Shown here in pieces: positions 34,421-45,399 of a DNA stretch of 64,000 nucleotides. The translations under genes and the position numbers were made by a program. The notes beneath the pieces were generated by a model. The model was not told the origin of the DNA, ran no database searches, and saw only the letters and a program-made list of their open reading frames with translations. The stretch comes from Ailurus styani. Taxonomy: Eukaryota > Chordata > Mammalia > Carnivora > Ailuridae. How positions within the stretch are numbered: the first letter of the stretch is position 1; every line of letters begins with the position of its first letter. Location: positions 1,069,555 through 1,133,554 of the forward strand of contig LNAC01000762.1 of the NCBI GenBank assembly GCA_002007465.1, in the 5' to 3' direction.

Positions 34421-35073
34421 ATCCTACTAAATGCTGCCTAGAGGAGACTTATTTCAGCTCTAAAGACACATAGAGGCTTGAAATGAAGAAATGGAAAAGG
34501 ATATTGCATGCAAGTGGAAATCAAAAGAAAGTGGGCTTAGCCATTCTTACATCAGAGGAAATAGACTTCAGGCCAAAAACAGTAACAAGCAACAAAGAAG
34601 GCCGTTATACAAAGATGAAAGCGTCAATACAAGAATACATAACACTCATATATATGCACTGAACATCGGAGCACCAAAATATATTAAGTAACTACTAACA
34701 GATCTAAAGAGAGAAATAGAAAACAATACAATAATAGTAGGGGACCTCAATGTCCCTCTGTCAGCAATGGATAGGTCATCCAGACAGTAAATCAACAATG
34801 AAATCTTGCAATTGAACCATACTCTAGAACAAATAAATTTAACAAGTATATACAGAGCTTTCCCTCCAATAGTAGAATACGCATTCTTCTCCAGTGCACA
34901 CGGAATATTCTCCAGGATAGATCATATGATAGGACACAAAACAATCTTAGCAAATGTAAGAAGATGGAAATCATACCAACTATCTTTTCTGGCCACAATG
35001 GAATAAAACTAGAAATCAACAACTGGAAAAAATTGGGAAGTTACAAATATGTAGAAACTAAACAACACACTTC

Positions 35074-35200
35074 TTTTTTTTTTAATGAGCATTTGATCAT
35101 TTTATTAACAAAATATAAGCAAGAAATACATCCCTCTCTGGTGAAACTTTTCAAATAATTTTATATGGAGAGCCTTGAGATATATCAATTATAAGACATT
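35074..35200 (-). pseudogene. Truncated processed mRNA-tail insertion, antisense in L1
   Basis: A 127-bp insert opens with ten T and has AATAAA on minus at 35106-35101, 17 nt upstream of the poly(A). It is flanked by duplications AAACAACACACTTC (35060-35073) and AAACAAGACACTTC (35201-35214). These are the marks of a 5'-truncated retrocopy of a polyadenylated transcript's 3' UTR. The parent gene is not recognised. Confidence 0.75.
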
Positions 35201-35477
35201 AAACAAGACACTTCAGACAACAATGGGTCAAAGAAGAAATCAAAAAGGAAATAAAAACTTATCTTGAAACAAATGAAAATGTAAATACACCATATCAAAA
35301 CTTATGGGATGTGGCAAAATCAGTTTTGAGAGGAAAGTTTATAGCAATAAATGTATATATTAAAAATGATGCAGCTCTCAAATAAATAACTCACTTTACA
35401 CCTCAAGGAACTATAAAAAGAACAAATTAACTCTAAAGTTAGCAGACGGAAGGAAATAATAAAGATCAGGGTGGAAA

Positions 35478-35934
35478 GTTCTGGAGATTGGTTGCACAAT
35501 GATGTGAATATTGACACGACTGAACTGTACACTTAATAATCATTTAGATGAAAACCATACTATTATGTATTTGAAAGCTCCAAGATTTTCTTCAACACGT
35601 ATTATGAGGGAATGCTGCCTATTTCCATACCTCTTCATTCACAAAGTTATGACAGTTTATTGGAGTCTTAACATTGCCTAAATTACTTTAAACAGAAAAT
35701 GTTTTTCTTGGGGCGCCTGGGTGGCTCAGTCGTTAAGTGTCTGCCTTTGGCTCAGATCATGGTCCTGGGGTCCTGGGGTCCTGGGGTCCTAGGATCGAGC
35801 CCCGCATCGAGCTTCCTGTGAGGCAGGGAGCCTGCTTCTCCCTCTCCCTCTTCTCCTGCTTGTGTTCCCTCTCTCGCTGTGTCTCTCTGTCAGATAATAA
35901 ATAAAATCATTTAAAAAAATAAAAAATTTAAAAA
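35478..35934 (+). mobile_element. Composite insertion: L1-3'-like segment plus CanSINE with shared target duplication
   Basis: L1 text stops at 35477 and resumes at 35955 after exact 20-bp duplications (35458-35477 and 35935-35954). The insert has 232 bp of non-SINE sequence (35478-35709; first part like an L1 3' end, 'actgaactgtacacttaata'), then a complete CanSINE (35710-35934). One insertion event explains both parts. Confidence 0.75.
35710..35934 (+). mobile_element. CanSINE (3' half of composite insertion)
   Basis: GGGGCGCCTGGGTGGCTCAG to an AAATAAAATCATTTAAAAA tail. The middle has four tandem GGGGTCCT-type units at about 35764-35794. Confidence 0.93.
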
Positions 35935-36758
35935 AATAAAGATCAGGGTGGAAATAAATGAAATAGAGACCAGAAAAATAGTAGAAAGGATCAATGAAAC
36001 TAAAAGCTTATTCTTCAAAAAGATAAGCAAAATTAACTATTCTTTATCTAGACTAACCAAGAGAAAAGAGAGAGAATACTCAAGTAAATAAAATTAGAAA
36101 TAAAAGAGACATTACAACCAATACTACAGACATACATAAGGCCATAAAAGAGTGTTATGAACAATTATATGCCAATGAATCAGATAACCCAAAAGAAATG
36201 GATACATTTCTAGAAACACAGAACCTACCAAGACTATATTAGGAAGAAATAGTAAATCTGAACAGATCAATAACAAGTAAAGAAATTGAATCAGTAATCA
36301 AAAACTTCCCAACACAGAAAACCCAAAGACTAGACAACTTCACTGAAGAATTCTACCAAACATTCAAAGAACTTAACACCAATCCTCAAACTCTTTCAAG
36401 AAGTTGAGGAGGAGAAGAAATGTCTAAACTCATTCTACAAGGCCAGCATTACCCAGCCAGGTAAGAACACCATGAGAAAACTAAAGGCCAATATCCCTGA
36501 TGAATATAGATGCAAAAATTCTCAACAAAATATTAGAGTAAAACACACAAAAAGGATTCAAGAACATATAAAAAGGATTATACATCATGACCAAGTGGGA
36601 TTTATCCCCCGGATGCAAGGATGGTTCAACACATACAAATCAATAAATGTAATATATTGCATTAATAAAATGCAAGATCAAAATCACATGATCATCTCAA
36701 TAGATGCAGAAAAAGCATCTCACAAAAGATAACATTGTTTCATGATAAAAAGCCTTAG

Positions 36759-36956
36759 TGGGCATGCCTGGGTGGCTCAGTCGGTTGAGCAGCTGCCTTT
36801 AGCTCAGATCATGATCCCAGGGTCCTGGAATCGAGTCCCACATTGGGCCCCCAGCTCAGCGGGGAGCCTGCTTCTTCCTCTGCCTGCTGCTCTCCCTGCT
36901 TGTGCTCATTCGCTCTTTCTCTCTCTCTGACAAATAAATAAATAAAATCTTAAAAA
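36759..36956 (+). mobile_element. CanSINE in L1
   Basis: GTGGGCATGCCTGGGTGGC. Near duplications AAAAGCCTTAGT and AAAACCTTAGTA flank it. Confidence 0.92.
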
Positions 36957-37253
36957 AAAAAAACCTTAGTAGATTGAGTATAGAGGAAACATACATCAAC
37001 ATAATAAAGGCCATATATGACAAACCCATAGCTCACATTCTACTCAATGAAAAAAAAATTGAAAGCCTTTCTGCTGAGATGAAGAGCAAAATAGGATGCC
37101 CACTCTTTCTACTCCTACTCAATGTAGTTCTGGAAGTCCTAGCCACAGCAACTAGTCAAGACAAAGAAATAAAAGGCATCCACACTAGGAAGGAAGAATT
37201 AAAACTATTGCTATTTGCAGTTGATGTTTTGCAAATTGAAAACACCAAAGGCT

Positions 37254-37460
37254 TGGGTGCCTGGGTGGCTCAGTTGGTTAAGCGACTGCCTTTGGCTCAG
37301 GTCATGATCCCAGAGTCCTGGGATCGAGTCCTGCATCGGCTCCCAGCTCCATGGGGAGTCTGCTTCTCCCTCTGACCTTCTCCTCTCTCATGCTTTCTTT
37401 CACTCTCTCTCTCTCAAATAAATAAATAAAATCTTTAAGAAAAAAATCTTTAAAAAAAAA
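37254..37460 (+). mobile_element. CanSINE in L1
   Basis: GGGTGCCTGGGTGGCTCAG. Duplications GAAAACACCAAAGGCT and GAAAATGCCAAAGGCT flank it. Confidence 0.93.
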
Positions 37461-39012
37461 GAAAATGCCAAAGGCTCAACCATAAAACTATTTGAACTAA
37501 TCAACAATTTCAGTAAAGTTGCAGGATACAAAATCGACATACGGAAATTAATTGCATTTTTATATACCAATGATGAAACATCTGAAAAAGAAAGAACGAA
37601 AAATAACCTATTCATGTTAGCATCAAAAACAACAAAATACTTAGTAATTAATTTAACAAAGGAAGAGAAAGATTGTTCAACTAAAACTACAAGATTTTCC
37701 TGAAAGAAATCAAAGAAGACATAAACATGAAAAGACATCCCATGTTCATGGATCAGAACTAATATTGTTAAAATGTCCATACTACCCAAAGCCATGTACA
37801 GATTCAACACAGTGCCCATCAAAATACCAATGGTATTCTTCACAGGAATTATAAAAGAAAAAAAATCTAAAATTTGTATAGAACCACGAAAGTCCCCAAA
37901 CAGCCAAAGCAACCATGAGGAAAAGGAACAAATTGGAAGTATCACAGTTGCTGATTTCAAACTATACTACAAAGCTACAGTAATAAAAACAGAATGGAAG
38001 TGGTACAAAAATAGACACATAGACCAAGAGAGTCCAGAATTAAACTCTTGTTTGTATGATCAACTAATATTTAACAACACAGTTAAGAATACCCAATGGA
38101 GAAACGGTAGTGTCTTCAACAAATGGTGCTGGGAAAACTGAACAAACAGATGCAGAGTGATGAGACTGGACCCCTATCTTGCACCACTCCCAAAAATTCA
38201 CTCAAAATGGATCAAGGGCTTAAACATAAGACCTGATGCTATAAAACTCCTAGAAGAAAACTTAGAAGCTCCTCGACATTGGTGTTGGCAATGATTTTTT
38301 GGATATGACACCAAAAGCCCAAACAACAAGAGCAAAAATCAACAAATGGGGGACTGCATCAAACATAAAAACTTTTGTACAGCAAAAGAAACAATGGACA
38401 AAATAAAAGGCACCCCACAGAATGGGACCAAAAATCTGCAAACCTCATATCAGATAAGGGGTTAGTACCCAAAATATATAAATAACTCATACAACTCAAC
38501 AGCAAAAATGAACCAAAACAAAAAACCCAAAAACCTGATTTAAAAATGAGCAGAACTATACAGACATTTTTCCAAAGAAGATATTCAGACGGCCAACAGG
38601 GACATGAAAAGATGCTTACCATCACCCATCATCAGGGAAATGCAAATCAAAACCATGGAGAGATATCACATTATACGTATTTGGATGGCTTTCATCAAGA
38701 AGACAAGAGATAACAAGTACTGCTGAGGATGTGGAGAAAAGGAAAACTTACACACTGTTGTTGGGGATGTGAATTGGTTCCGCCACTATGGAAAACAATA
38801 TGGAGGTTCCTCAAAAAATTAAAAATAGATCTACCATAGGATTGAGCAATTTCACTTCTGGCCAAATACCCCAAAAAAATGAAAGAATAATTTTGAAGAA
38901 ATATATGCCCTTCCATGTTTACTGCAGCATTATTCACAGTAGCCAAGACATGGGAACAACTGGAGTGCCCACTGATGGATGAGTGGATGAATGGAAGATG
39001 TGCTATGTGCGT

Positions 39013-39058
<46 letters not shown>
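39013..39058. repeat. (CA)n microsatellite in L1 3' region
   Basis: About 23 CA units at the same L1 position as the TG repeat at 9703 in the reverse copy. Confidence 0.95.
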
Positions 39059-39060
<2 letters not shown>

Positions 39061-39410
39061 CACACAATGGAATAATATTTAATCATGAGAAAGGACATCT
39101 AGCCATTTGTGACAACATGGATGGACCTTGAACATATTATTCTAAGTTAGACAGAGAAAGACAAGTACTGTATGATATCATTTATATGTGGAACTTTAAA
39201 AAGCCAAACTTATAAAAACAGACAGTAAAATGGTGGTTATCAGGAGACAGGGGTTGGGACAGATGTTATTTAAGGGTACAAACTTACAGTTTGTAAGCCC
39301 TAGAGATCTAATGCACAGTACAGTGAATATAGATAGAAATATTGCATCATAATCATCAAACTTGATAAGAGACTAGAACTTAATTATTCCAACTACTAAA
39401 GAAAGGATAA

Positions 39411-39604
39411 TTTTAAAAAATATCTTATTTATTTATTTGCTAGGAAGAGAGAGTGCGCACAAGTGGCAGGGAGGGGCAGAGGGAGAGGGAGAAGCAGACT
39501 CCCCACTGAGCAGGGAGCCCATTGTGAAGCTCCATCTCAGGACCCCTGGGATCATGACCAGAGCCAAAGGCAGACGTTTACCAACTGCGCCACCCAGTCG
39601 CCCA
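39411..39604 (-). mobile_element. CanSINE
   Basis: TTTAAAAAATATCTTATTTATT to GCGCCACCCAGTCGCCC. Confidence 0.9.
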
Positions 39605-39727
39605 GCATTAGTATATTTTTATACTTGTAAATTTGACAAAACAATTTTGAAATGTAAGATAAATTTAAAGAAAGATGAAAAATTTTTTATGTTTAAAAGA
39701 GTTGAGAATGGACTTCAAAGAATTGAG

Positions 39728-39838
39728 AGGGGCACCTGGCTGCCTCATTCAGTGGAGCCTGTGACTCTGGATCTTGGGGTTGTGAGTTCAAGCCCCACAT
39801 GGGGTATAGCAATTACTTTTTAAAAATCTTTAAAAAAT
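39728..39838 (+). mobile_element. Short CanSINE variant
   Basis: GGGGCACCTGGCTGCCTCATTC, 'gagttcaagccccacatggg' and an ATTACTTTTTAAAAATC tail. Confidence 0.85.
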
Positions 39839-39863
39839 TTTTTTGAGAAACATGATTCTGTGC

Positions 39864-40072
39864 TTTTTTTTAAATAAAGATTTTATTTATTTATTTATTT
39901 GAGAGAGAGCACAAGCAAGTGACAGAGCATGAGTCAGGGGAGGGGCAGAGGGAGAGGGAGAAGCAGGTTCCCTGCTGAGCAGGGAACTCAACACCAGGCT
40001 CAATCCCAGGACCCGAGGATCATGACCCCAACTGAAGGTAGACACCTAAATGACTGAGCCACCCAGACACCC
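39864..40072 (-). mobile_element. CanSINE
   Basis: Reversed tail TTTTTTTTTAAATAAAGATTT. Ends CCACCCAGACACCCC. It abuts an older reversed SINE. Confidence 0.92.
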
Positions 40073-40082
40073 CTCTTTTTTT

Positions 40083-40183
40083 TTCTGGAGTCCAATGAGA
40101 AGCTTGAACTTAGGACCCTGAGATCAAGACCTGAGCTGAGATCAAGAGTCAGACACTTAACTGACTCAGCCAGTAAGGCACCC
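40083..40183 (-). mobile_element. CanSINE fragment, older
   Basis: 'gaccctgagatcaagacctg' to 'gactcagccagtaaggcacc'. Probably the host into whose tail the previous SINE inserted. Confidence 0.75.
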
Positions 40184-40239
40184 TGATCCTATACATTTCT
40201 TATTTCGTCTAGATAATTTTATCCACACCCATGGCTCCT

Positions 40240-40425
40240 TCTACACCAGTACTTCTCAACTGAAGTGATTTTGCCTCCCTGGGGACATTTGTCAATGTCT
40301 GGAGACATGATTTGGTTATTATAACCCAAACAACGTTGTTGCCTACCCTCCTGTAGACATAGCGACCCCCACCACAAAGACTCCTCTAGCCCCAAACGTC
40401 AACAGTGCTGAGGTTGAGAACGCCT
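40240..40425 (+). mobile_element. MER20-like hAT-Charlie DNA transposon
   Basis: 'cagtacttctcaactgaagt', 'ggggacatttgtcaatgtct' and 'aacagtgctgaggttgagaa'. Same family as 6966-7200, opposite strand. Confidence 0.7.
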
Positions 40426-40724
40426 GCCTTGCTCCCTACAGGCAGATGGCTCTCAAGTCTTCATTTTTACTCAACATTTTTCTCCTTAATTCTAGAGAAG
40501 TATATTCAGCTACCTATTAGCTATTTCCTCTTCAACATTTTTTCTTCTAAAAAAAATTCTCTTGTTCCTCCAAACTTGCACTTCTTTCTCTATGATCTAC
40601 TCTGTTACCTAAGTCCAAATCCTTCAAGTTATCCTAGGTCCCTTATTCTCCTTCATTCCTATCCAACCAATAATTAAGCGCTCTCAATTTCTTTCCCTCC
40701 TGCTGGTTATTAGCAGCATAAAAC

Positions 40725-40960
40725 TTTAAGCAAGTCACTTAACCTCTCCACGCCTTGGTTTTCTCATCTGTGAAATAGGGACAATCATAGTACAACTATC
40801 CTCACAGGTTTGATGGAAGGATTAAATAAGTTTAACTGCTTAGTACAAGGCATAGAAAGTGCCATGTATTAACTTGTTGCTGCTATTATTACTGTTAGTA
40901 GTAGTAGTATTTCATATCCTCATTAGCCTTTACCTAAATTCCTGAAACAGAATCTTAACC
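40725..40960 (-). mobile_element. MIR relic
   Basis: 'aagcaagtcacttaacctct' followed by 'tcatctgtgaaatagggaca' is the canonical reversed MIR core. Confidence 0.85.
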
Positions 40961-41039
40961 AATCCATCTTCTTCCAATCCACCTTCTCTTCTGTTTTCCA
41001 AAAGACTTGTCATGCTTTTTCATCAAAAGACGTCATTTG

Positions 41040-41520
41040 ACAAATGAGTAACCATGAACGAGGAGAAGATTATCTCTAACAGGTCTATCTGACAAAGGAG
41101 TCTTATATCTAGAAGCCATAAGGAACTCCTACAAATCAGTAAGAAGACAATACAGTTAAAAAGTGAGCAAAAGATTCAGACACCTCACAGAAGAAGATAT
41201 CCAAATGGCCAAATAAGCACATGAAAAAATATCCAACATCGGGGTACTTAGGTGGCTCAGTCACTGGGCGTCTGCCTTCGGCTCAGGTCATGATCCCAGG
41301 GTCCTGGGATCGAGCCCCACATCAGGCTCCTTGCTCCACGGGAAGCCTGCTTCTCCCTCTCCCCCTGCTTGCGTTCCCTCTCTTGCTGTGTCTCTGTCAA
41401 ATAAATAAAATCTTAAAAAAAAAATCCAACATCATTACTTGCCAGGGAAATGCGGATTAAAAATACAATGAGATATCACTATATACCCATAGCTAAACTG
41501 TTGTTTGCAAGAGGAGAAGT
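41040..41520 (+). mobile_element. L1 ORF2 3' fragment, split by a SINE
   Basis: 'ctgacaaaggagtcttatat', 'gatatccaaatggccaaata' and, after the SINE, 'ccagggaaatgcggattaaa' are collinear L1 text. Confidence 0.75.
41241..41420 (+). mobile_element. CanSINE in L1 fragment
   Basis: GGGGTACTTAGGTGGCTCAG. Duplications AATATCCAACATC / AAAATCCAACATC flank it. Confidence 0.93.
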
Positions 41521-41766
41521 CAGATTAGAGTTGCTGACTCTCCAGGGATTTCCCTCCCACCACAGAGATCTCTCCTTCAGGAACACATGAAGCCCAATAT
41601 CCCATATTTGGGGACCTGGACATTGGGATACAGTAAACCGACTTGTTCTCTGAGCTTAGAAATGTAAGCCGTTAGCTGCTCTCTACTGCCCTCTGTTGAC
41701 ACAAAAAGTGGGCAACGTGAGTCTCAGCTGCAGGACAAAGTTACTCAGTTTTCAAGAAAACTAAAG

Positions 41767-41939
41767 AGGGGTACCTGGGTGGCTCAGGTCACGACCCTGG
41801 GGTCCTGGGATGGAGCCCTGCGTCGGGCTGCCCTGCTCAGCGGGGAGCCTCTTTTCCCTCTGCCTCTCCCACTGCTCAAGCACGCCCGCTCACTCTCTCT
41901 CAAATAAATAAAATATTTCAAAAACAAAAACAAACCAAA
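41767..41939 (+). mobile_element. CanSINE, internally shortened
   Basis: GGGGTACCTGGGTGGCTCAG goes directly into GGTCACGACCC, with about 25 bp missing. Duplications AAGAAAACTAA flank it. Confidence 0.92.
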
Positions 41940-41944
41940 AAAGA

Positions 41945-42540
41945 AAACTAAGGAAAGTTCTCAGTGAGTGGCTTAACACAAAAAAACAGCCAGTCTAAGG
42001 GACTAGGGAAGTAGGAATGAGTCAGGTTCAGGAGCAAGAAGAACCTGAGAACGCTCTTTCTTTAAGCCACTTGCTCTGTTCTTCTGCTGCAGAGACTCTT
42101 GACATCAGACAATGACATTCAGAAATTGTCTTGCTTTCATTCATCTACACTCTGGCGTTGGGTCCTTAGGAGTGAGGGTCGGATTTGAAGTTTTTGCAGA
42201 AAACTAGTAGTTAGATCCCAACATGTAAGGTCTGCAGCTCCTATAGCTTAGAACCTCCTGCTCAGACCTGCTTTGTCCTTTGTCCACTGTATCAAGAGCG
42301 TGAGTCTTCAGGGAGGGTACAGTTCTGGGGGCTGGGGGTATAGGAATACCATCCTAAGCCAAGCATGCCTAGGGTTGCTTCCGGGGAGACTGAAGCTGCC
42401 TTGCTCAGTAGCAGGTAAATATTTCACCAGAACATTTGAAGAACTGTAAAGGAGTTCTAAGTGATTCAACATTATCTTCTTGTCACTAGAAATACATCTA
42501 CCTCAAGCCCTCAGCAACTAAAGGAATCATTTTTATGGCT
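41945..42540. other. Spacer, nothing recognised
   Basis: No open frame of note, no RNA gene and no clear interspersed element. Confidence 0.5.
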
Positions 42541-42552
42541 TCCAGTTAATTT

Positions 42553-42745
42553 TCTTTTTTTTTTTAAGATTTTTTTTTTAAATTTACTTGACAGAGAACA
42601 CAAGCAGGAGTAGCAGGCAGAGGGAGAGGGAAAAGCAGACTCCCTGCTGAGCAGGGAGCCTGATGTGGGGCTTGATCCCAGGACCCTGAGATCATGACCT
42701 GAGCTGAAGGCAGACGCTTAACCAACTGAGCCACCCAGGTGTCCC
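42553..42745 (-). mobile_element. CanSINE
   Basis: Duplications CCAGTTAATTT at about 42542 and 42747. Ends CCACCCAGGTGTCCC. Confidence 0.94.
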
Positions 42746-43084
42746 GCCAGTTAATTTCCTAAAGCACAATTCAGCTCGAGTCTGTGTCTCTGGTTATAGC
42801 CCAGCCCTCTCCTTCCCGATATGGAACTGACCCTGATCACTCACTGTATGTTCCGTGGGCACCTCAAGCCCAGAGTCTCCAAACCTGGACTTACCATGTC
42901 CGCCCAGATCCACCCCAAATTCTTTCCCTCCAAATTTCCCACCTTAGGAAATGACATCTCCTAAGCCAGAAATCTGCGTATCACTGTGGTTTCCATCCTC
43001 TTTTTCATAATCCACATCTAATTTTGCTAGTTCTTCTTGCTAAATACCTCAACCTCATCACCATCACCTTAGCAAAAGAATTCA

Positions 43085-43590
43085 AAACAGGATTGTGAAG
43101 TTTTATCTGCACCCCTGTGTTCCTCGCAACATTATTCACAATAGCCAAGACAGGAAAACAACACAAACACCCAGATAAATACATATCAAGAGATAAATAC
43201 ATAAGGAAAATGTGACATATGGATTTGGTAGAATATTAGGCATCCTTAAAAAGAGGGAAATCCTCTCACGTGCTACCTCGCAGATGAACTTCAAGGACAT
43301 TAAGCAAAAAATGCCAATCACGGAAGGACAAATATTGTATGATTCCACTCAATATCTAAGGTAGTCAAAACCATTGAATCAGAAAGTACAAAGGTGGTTG
43401 CTAAGGGCTTGGGGAGGGGAAAGGGAGAATTAGTGTTCTGTGGGTATAGAGTTTTAGTTTTGCAAAATCGGAATATTCTAGAAATCTTGTGTACAGCAAT
43501 GTGAATAGATTAAACACTGCTGTACACTGTAAAATGGTTAAGGTGGTAAGTTTCTATGTGCTATGTGCTATGTGTTGCTATGTGTTTCTC
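43085..43590 (+). mobile_element. Old L1 3' end
   Basis: 'aacattattcacaatagcca', 'atattgtatgattccactca' and 'ctgtacactgtaaaatggtt' are L1 3' text. Confidence 0.75.
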
Positions 43591-43712
43591 ACCACAATTT
43601 TTTCTTAAAGTAGGGAGCTTAATAAAGCAAGTTGTTAGACAAACATCGAAACTCAGAAATACATTTCAGAAGGACCACAGGGTGAGCCAAAAGAACCATG
43701 CTACAGGAAACC

Positions 43713-43776
43713 CAGAATATAATAGAGCTGAGAATACAATAGAGCTGAATATAATAGAGAATATAATAGAGCTGAA
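43713..43776. repeat. Small tandem repeat, about 17-bp units
   Basis: Variants of AATATAATAGAGCTGAG occur three to four times in a row. Confidence 0.7.
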
Positions 43777-43988
43777 CAGTGATCAAATTCTCTCAAGAAA
43801 AAAAAAAGATTTCTAAGCCTGGGAAGTAGAAGGGGAGGAGGGAAAAACTTCTAAATTTTTAAATTTCTGAGTAATAGAAAACTAAAATCAGCTCAAAATA
43901 AACCAACTGCAAATTTTGCAAAAAAAATTTACTTATGCCCCCCAAAGAGGTATTTTTATTATATAAGTCATTAAGGAGAAAAATATAG

Positions 43989-44022
43989 ATCGCTTCTCGG
44001 CCTTTTGGTTAAGATCAAGTGT
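43989..44022 (+). pseudogene. RNU2 pseudogene: 3'-truncated U2 snRNA retrocopy
   Basis: 34 nt from the exact U2 5' end (ATCGCTTCTCGGCCTTTTGG) with one change from U2 (GGTTAAG for GGCTAAG). It stops after about residue 34 with no poly(A). It is flanked by 16-bp duplications at 43973-43988 and 44023-44038 that differ at two bases. It is too short to be functional. Confidence 0.9.
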
Positions 44023-44284
44023 AAGGAGAAAAACGTAGAGTCCTGAGCAACAGGCAGGGGCGGGGGTACCAACAGATATCCTTGTTGGTTAAACAGACCT
44101 TAAATGTCTAAGTGTGTCAGACACTGTCTTAAGTGCTGCCCCTCTAATAGAAATATACAAGAGGAAATGCAGCCAGTACAATACATGGGAAGTGCTCAGG
44201 CGCAGTAGTAATCAAAGAAATGCAAGTTAAAGTGATGAGTCCCCATTTCCCATCTATTAAGTTACCAAAGAGTCAAAAAGAATG

Positions 44285-44506
44285 TGAAACCAAAGGAACA
44301 AAGGAGGGAGAGGGATGTGGGACAAGGGAAACCAAGCAAGACTCCTGACTACAGAGAGCCCAGAGGGGAACTAAGGGGGAGCAAAGGGTGATGAGCACTG
44401 AGTAATGTACAGAATCATTAAATCACTCTGTTGTACACCTGAAACTAATATAACACTGTATGTTAATGATACTGGAATTAAGATTACAAACTTAATAAAA
44501 AGAATG
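44285..44506 (+). mobile_element. L1 3' UTR and tail
   Basis: 'gtgatgagcactgagtaatg', 'gttgtacacctgaaactaat' and an A-rich end. Confidence 0.8.
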
Positions 44507-44507
44507 T

Positions 44508-44620
44508 GAGGGGTGCCCGGACAGCTCAGTCGGTTAAACTTACAGGTCTTGATTTCGGCTCAGGTCAAGATCTCAGGGTTGATCTCAGGGTTGTGAGATC
44601 AGGCTCCGCTTCACTGCTAA
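44508..44620 (+). mobile_element. CanSINE fragment
   Basis: GGGGTGCCCGGACAGCTCAG head and the TCTTGATTTCGGCTC variant. The 3' half is lost and GATCTCAGGGTT is duplicated. Confidence 0.75.
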
Positions 44621-44722
44621 ACAGGACGTCTCCTTTCCTTTGGCAAAGGAAGTGGGTCTCGAAGCGGGTTCTGGGAGCAGCAGGATCACCATCACCTGGA
44701 AACTTATTAGAAATGCAAACTC

Positions 44723-44835
44723 AGGGCACCTGGATGGTTCAGTGGGTAGAATATGTGATTCTTGATCTCAGGGTTGTGAGTTCAAGTCCTAGGCTGGGTG
44801 TAGAGTTGACTAAAAAATACATAAAGAAAAAACTG
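44723..44835 (+). mobile_element. Short CanSINE variant
   Basis: GGGCACCTGGATGGTTCAG, 'gagttcaagtcctaggctgg' and GAGTTGACTAAAAAATAC, running into a long GAAA repeat. Confidence 0.85.
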
Positions 44836-44936
44836 AAAGAGAAAAAAAGAAGGGAAGAAAAACAAAAGAAAGAGAAAGAAGAAAAAGAAAGAAAGAAAGA
44901 AGAAAAAAGAAAGAAAGAAAGGAAAGAAAGAAAGAA

Positions 44937-44996
<60 letters not shown>

Positions 44997-45010
44997 AAAG
45001 AAAAGAAAGA
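44836..45010 (+). repeat. (GAAA)n microsatellite grown from a SINE tail
   Basis: About 175 bp of GAAA/GAAAA/AAAG units directly following the short SINE. Confidence 0.95.
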
Positions 45011-45087
45011 ATAATGCAAAATTCCAGGCTCTCCACAAGCAGAAAATCTGAGAGTGAGGCCCCTGGTTTGCACGTCAACAAGCCTTA

Positions 45088-45308
45088 CGGGGGCACTTGG
45101 TGGCTCAGTCGTTAAGCATCTGCCTTTGGCTCGGGTTGTGATCCCAGCGTCCTGGGATCAAGCTCTGCATGGAGCCCCACACATGGAGCCCTGCGTTGGG
45201 CTCCCTGCTCTGTGAGGAGCATGCTTCTCCCTCTCCCACTCCCCCTGCTTGTGTTCCCTCTCTTGCTGTCTCTCACTCTCAAATAAATAAATACAATGTT
45301 TAAAAAGG
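45088..45308 (+). mobile_element. CanSINE
   Basis: GGGGGCACTTGGTGGCTCAG. The middle has a roughly 20-bp duplication around CATGGAGCCC. Confidence 0.92.
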
Positions 45309-45399
45309 AGGGGGAACCCTTTAAAAAACTACAACAACAAGCCTTCCGGATGACTCTGATGCAGCTCCGAAGTGAGAAGTACTGACTTACATGAACTTA

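Larger units (their letters stand above)
34125..39400 (+). mobile_element. L1 LINE, ORF2 region to 3' end, heavily interrupted
   Basis: The sequence follows L1 ORF2 from the endonuclease part (about 34200) through the RT region (36470-36730, with the SIDAEKA motif) to the 3' end (about 39250). The FADD-type catalytic motif here reads FAVD (about 37215), so the copy is catalytically dead as well as frameshifted. SINEs, an mRNA-tail fragment (35074-35200) and a composite insertion (35478-35934) break it. Confidence 0.88.

Noticed and set aside
37400..37960. 186-codon minus-strand open frame
   Set aside because: It is the antisense shadow of L1 ORF2 and a CanSINE.
43989..44022. Functional U2 snRNA gene
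   Set aside because: Only the first 34 nt are present, with no U2 promoter elements. The target duplications show it is a retro-insertion.
44506..45051. 181-codon open frame rich in Lys/Glu/Arg, resembling a coiled coil
   Set aside because: It reads through a SINE and a GAAA microsatellite. The basic-acidic repeat is the translation of the simple repeat.
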